Positions 21,661 through 23,390 of a stretch of DNA of 23,390 bases are shown in pieces. Source of the stretch: Caldifarciminota bacterium (GTDB lineage: Bacteria > Hydrothermota > Tepidihabitantia > Tepidihabitantales > Tepidihabitantaceae). The notes under the pieces are model-generated. The model ran no database searches. It saw nothing but the letters and a program-made list of their open reading frames with translations, and was not told the DNA's origin. Numbering within the stretch: the stretch's first letter is position 1; each line of letters opens with the position of its first letter. Location of the stretch: positions 1-23,390 of the forward strand of contig JAFGRF010000028.1 of the NCBI GenBank assembly GCA_016935295.1, written 5' to 3'. Made by a program: the position numbers and the translations under genes.

Positions 21661-23390
21661 GTGATTACACAGGCTTTCGTTCTTCTATGCTTGGGGTTGT
21701 CGGCCACGGCCGGCTTGGCCGCTGGTTTGCCGCGTTCGTTCCAGGGATACGCGGCACTCCAAGAGTTGCTCAGGCAAGTCCCACCAAAGCACCGTGTCGG
21801 TTGGCTGCGCAGTCATGGACTCGACGATTCCCACTACACAACCTATCACCCCACCGTAGACAGCGGCCTCCGTCTGGTGGGCAAGTACGGGAGAGGCCCT
21901 TCGGTAGAAGTTGCGGGTCAGGATTCTCTTGTGTTCCTGCGGCTCGGAAGCGAGGTCGCGATACTCAACTTCGCTGATCTGGACACGCCCCGAGTCACCG
22001 CGGAACTGCAACTCGGCTACGTGTGGGGCCAGGTAGCCGTCAGGGATACGCTGCTCATAACGGGCGGCAACGGCATCGACATTTGGAGCGTTGCGGACGC
22101 GCGCAGCCCGAACCACATCTCGACAATCGAACATGCGGTAGGGGACTTCGCTCTCTTCGACTCGCTGGTACACTTCATCAGTGGGGATACCTTTCAGACG
22201 TTCTCGATAGCGGACCCCACTCATCCGTACCGCATAGGTATCTGGCCCGAAAGCGGCTATGCCACGACCGCAACCTGCAGCACGGTTGTCTTGGTGCACG
22301 ACGGCCACCTCTCGTTCGTGGACGTCTCGAACCCGACCGCGCCACACACGGCAGGGACCTTCGACGGCGCGGCCTTCTCGGCCGTAACGCGCGGGGACCT
22401 TTGCTGTGCATCATTCATGGAGCTACCCGGAGCGGACCAGACGTGGTTCCTCACGCTGGACATTTCGAATCCATCAGCACCAAGGCAGTTGGCTCGTCTA
22501 GACTCGGTGTTCGGCTATGACTTGTATTTGGCCGACTCGCTCGTCTTCGTATCTGGTCGCAGCGCGGCTTATCCCGAGGGATTCCGGATTGTCAGCATCG
22601 CCGACTCGGCACACCCAAGGCTGAAGGGCACCTGTGGCGTGTCGGACTATCGATGGGGCGTGTGGGCGGACCCCGCAGACAACCGGGCCTTCGTGGCCAG
22701 CGAACCGGGAGGTCTGGCGGTCATCGACTTCAGTAATCAGTCAGCCCCTATCGTGGATACGACCCTGATGCACGCAGACCAGGCCTATGATATCTCCATC
22801 GATGGGGACCGAGCCTACGTTGCCAACTGGAGGGGCGGGCTCCGAATACTGGACATCTCGAACCCGACGTGCCCGACGGAGCTTGGCGGCTACGACTCCG
22901 CGTCGATTGCATCAAACACAACGACCGCATCCGACAGCTTCGCTTTCGTCGGGTGGTGCCAGACTCCATACTTCCTGAGCGTGGATGTGTCCGACCCCGC
23001 ATCACCGAAGCACGTTGGCGGAACCGTGGTGCAGACGATACCGGAAGATATGGTGCTGCGAGACTCCTTTGTGTATCTCGCCGGCCGGCTGCGATTCAAC
23101 GTCGTCAACGTCGCCCGGCCGAGAGAGCCAACGCTGGTAGGGAGTTGCGTGACACAGGACGGAGTGTACTTCGGCCTGGCCATTCAAGACACGCTGGCTT
23201 TCATCGCAGGAGGGCCTAGCTTGGAGATCGTAAACATCTCTGACCCATCGAATCCGCGCGTTATCGGAAGTGGGGGTCGGCCGTCAACCGGTGTTGCGGT
23301 CAGAGACACCTTCGCCTACGTTCCGTACCCGTACGACACGCTGCTAGTCTACAGCACGGCCGACCCGACCAACCTGCGCCTGCTGTCCGC
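21661..23390 (+). CDS. Secreted LVIVD-repeat (beta-propeller-like) protein, 3' end beyond the window
   Basis: An open frame of more than 576 codons begins at GTG 21661 (AGGA 7 nt upstream) and runs off the window. It opens with a signal peptide (ITQAFVLLCLGLSATAGLAAG). From about residue 75 onward it consists of repeats of ~40-50 residues, each with a strand-rich segment ending in a DxSNPxxP-like signature: FVDVSNPTAPH, TLDISNPSAPR, VIDFSNQSAPI, ILDISNPTCPT, SVDVSDPASPK and IVNISDPSNPR. These match LVIVD repeats, which form beta-propeller surface or secreted proteins of unknown ligand. It follows the small secreted gene by 9 nt and likely shares its promoter. A C-terminal sorting or anchor domain might lie beyond the window. 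Confidence 0.75.
   Translation, partial: MITQAFVLLCLGLSATAGLAAGLPRSFQGYAALQELLRQVPPKHRVGWLRSHGLDDSHYTTYHPTVDSGLRLVGKYGRGPSVEVAGQDSLVFLRLGSEVAILNFADLDTPRVTAELQLGYVWGQVAVRDTLLITGGNGIDIWSVADARSPNHISTIEHAVGDFALFDSLVHFISGDTFQTFSIADPTHPYRIGIWPESGYATTATCSTVVLVHDGHLSFVDVSNPTAPHTAGTFDGAAFSAVTRGDLCCASFMELPGADQTWFLTLDISNPSAPRQLARLDSVFGYDLYLADSLVFVSGRSAAYPEGFRIVSIADSAHPRLKGTCGVSDYRWGVWADPADNRAFVASEPGGLAVIDFSNQSAPIVDTTLMHADQAYDISIDGDRAYVANWRGGLRILDISNPTCPTELGGYDSASIASNTTTASDSFAFVGWCQTPYFLSVDVSDPASPKHVGGTVVQTIPEDMVLRDSFVYLAGRLRFNVVNVARPREPTLVGSCVTQDGVYFGLAIQDTLAFIAGGPSLEIVNISDPSNPRVIGSGGRPSTGVAVRDTFAYVPYPYDTLLVYSTADPTNLRLLS

Noticed and set aside
1..23390. tRNA, rRNA, transposase or phage genes
   Set aside because: None were recognised on either strand by eye; a covariance-model search would be needed to exclude small RNAs.

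Overview
The window is dense, GC-rich bacterial chromosome with short gaps, frequent 4-10 bp gene overlaps and many GTG/TTG starts. A porin-like outer-membrane protein and a complete Wzx/Wzy/Wzz-type polysaccharide set point to a Gram-negative cell. LVIVD-type beta-propeller secreted proteins and short-period intergenic repeats (ATCTGCGTA-like nonamers, TTCGTG-containing units, TCCAGAG heptamers) suggest an uncultured lineage such as those in the FCB/WOR-3 area. That taxonomic guess rests on recall only and has low confidence.

Layout. (1) 1-2934, plus strand: a tightly overlapping operon plsY - gpsA - small MerR-type regulator - zinc-ribbon SAM methyltransferase, preceded by what may be the tail of another gene. 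(2) 2993-8690, minus strand: a GT-C-like membrane protein, a porin-like beta-barrel, then an apparent operon (transcribed right to left) of GT4 glycosyltransferase, membrane GT2 glycosyltransferase and SAM methyltransferase. (3) 8842-9933, plus strand: one GT4 gene facing the opposite way. (4) 10100-16710, minus strand: the polysaccharide operon, read right to left as Wzz-like chain-length protein, Wzx-like flippase, O-antigen ligase/polymerase and two tandem paralogous GT4 enzymes. (5) 16908-18173, minus: UDP-GlcNAc 2-epimerase whose C-terminus is encoded by intergenic-type repeats. (6) 18407-20964, minus: DNA polymerase I, with a possible 29-codon leader ORF. (7) 21262-23390, plus: a small secreted protein and an LVIVD-repeat secreted protein that runs off the window.

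The genes of regions 2-5 fit together as cell-surface polysaccharide assembly: the epimerase supplies ManNAc-type sugar nucleotides, four GT4 enzymes and one GT2 build the repeat unit, the flippase exports it, the Wzy/WaaL-like protein polymerises or ligates it, and the Wzz-like protein sets chain length. No initiating sugar-phosphate transferase or Wza-type export channel is visible here.

The most notable pattern is a set of seven promoter-like sites, all with exactly 16 nt between a TTGACN-like -35 and a TANANT/TAKAMY-like -10. Four of these place the start codon (ATG, GTG or TTG) only 6-7 nt after the -10, which predicts leaderless mRNAs. Other points worth checking are a natural Tyr at the O-helix position of DNA polymerase I (ddNTP-discrimination site), loss of its proofreading residues, and repeat-derived coding sequence in the epimerase.
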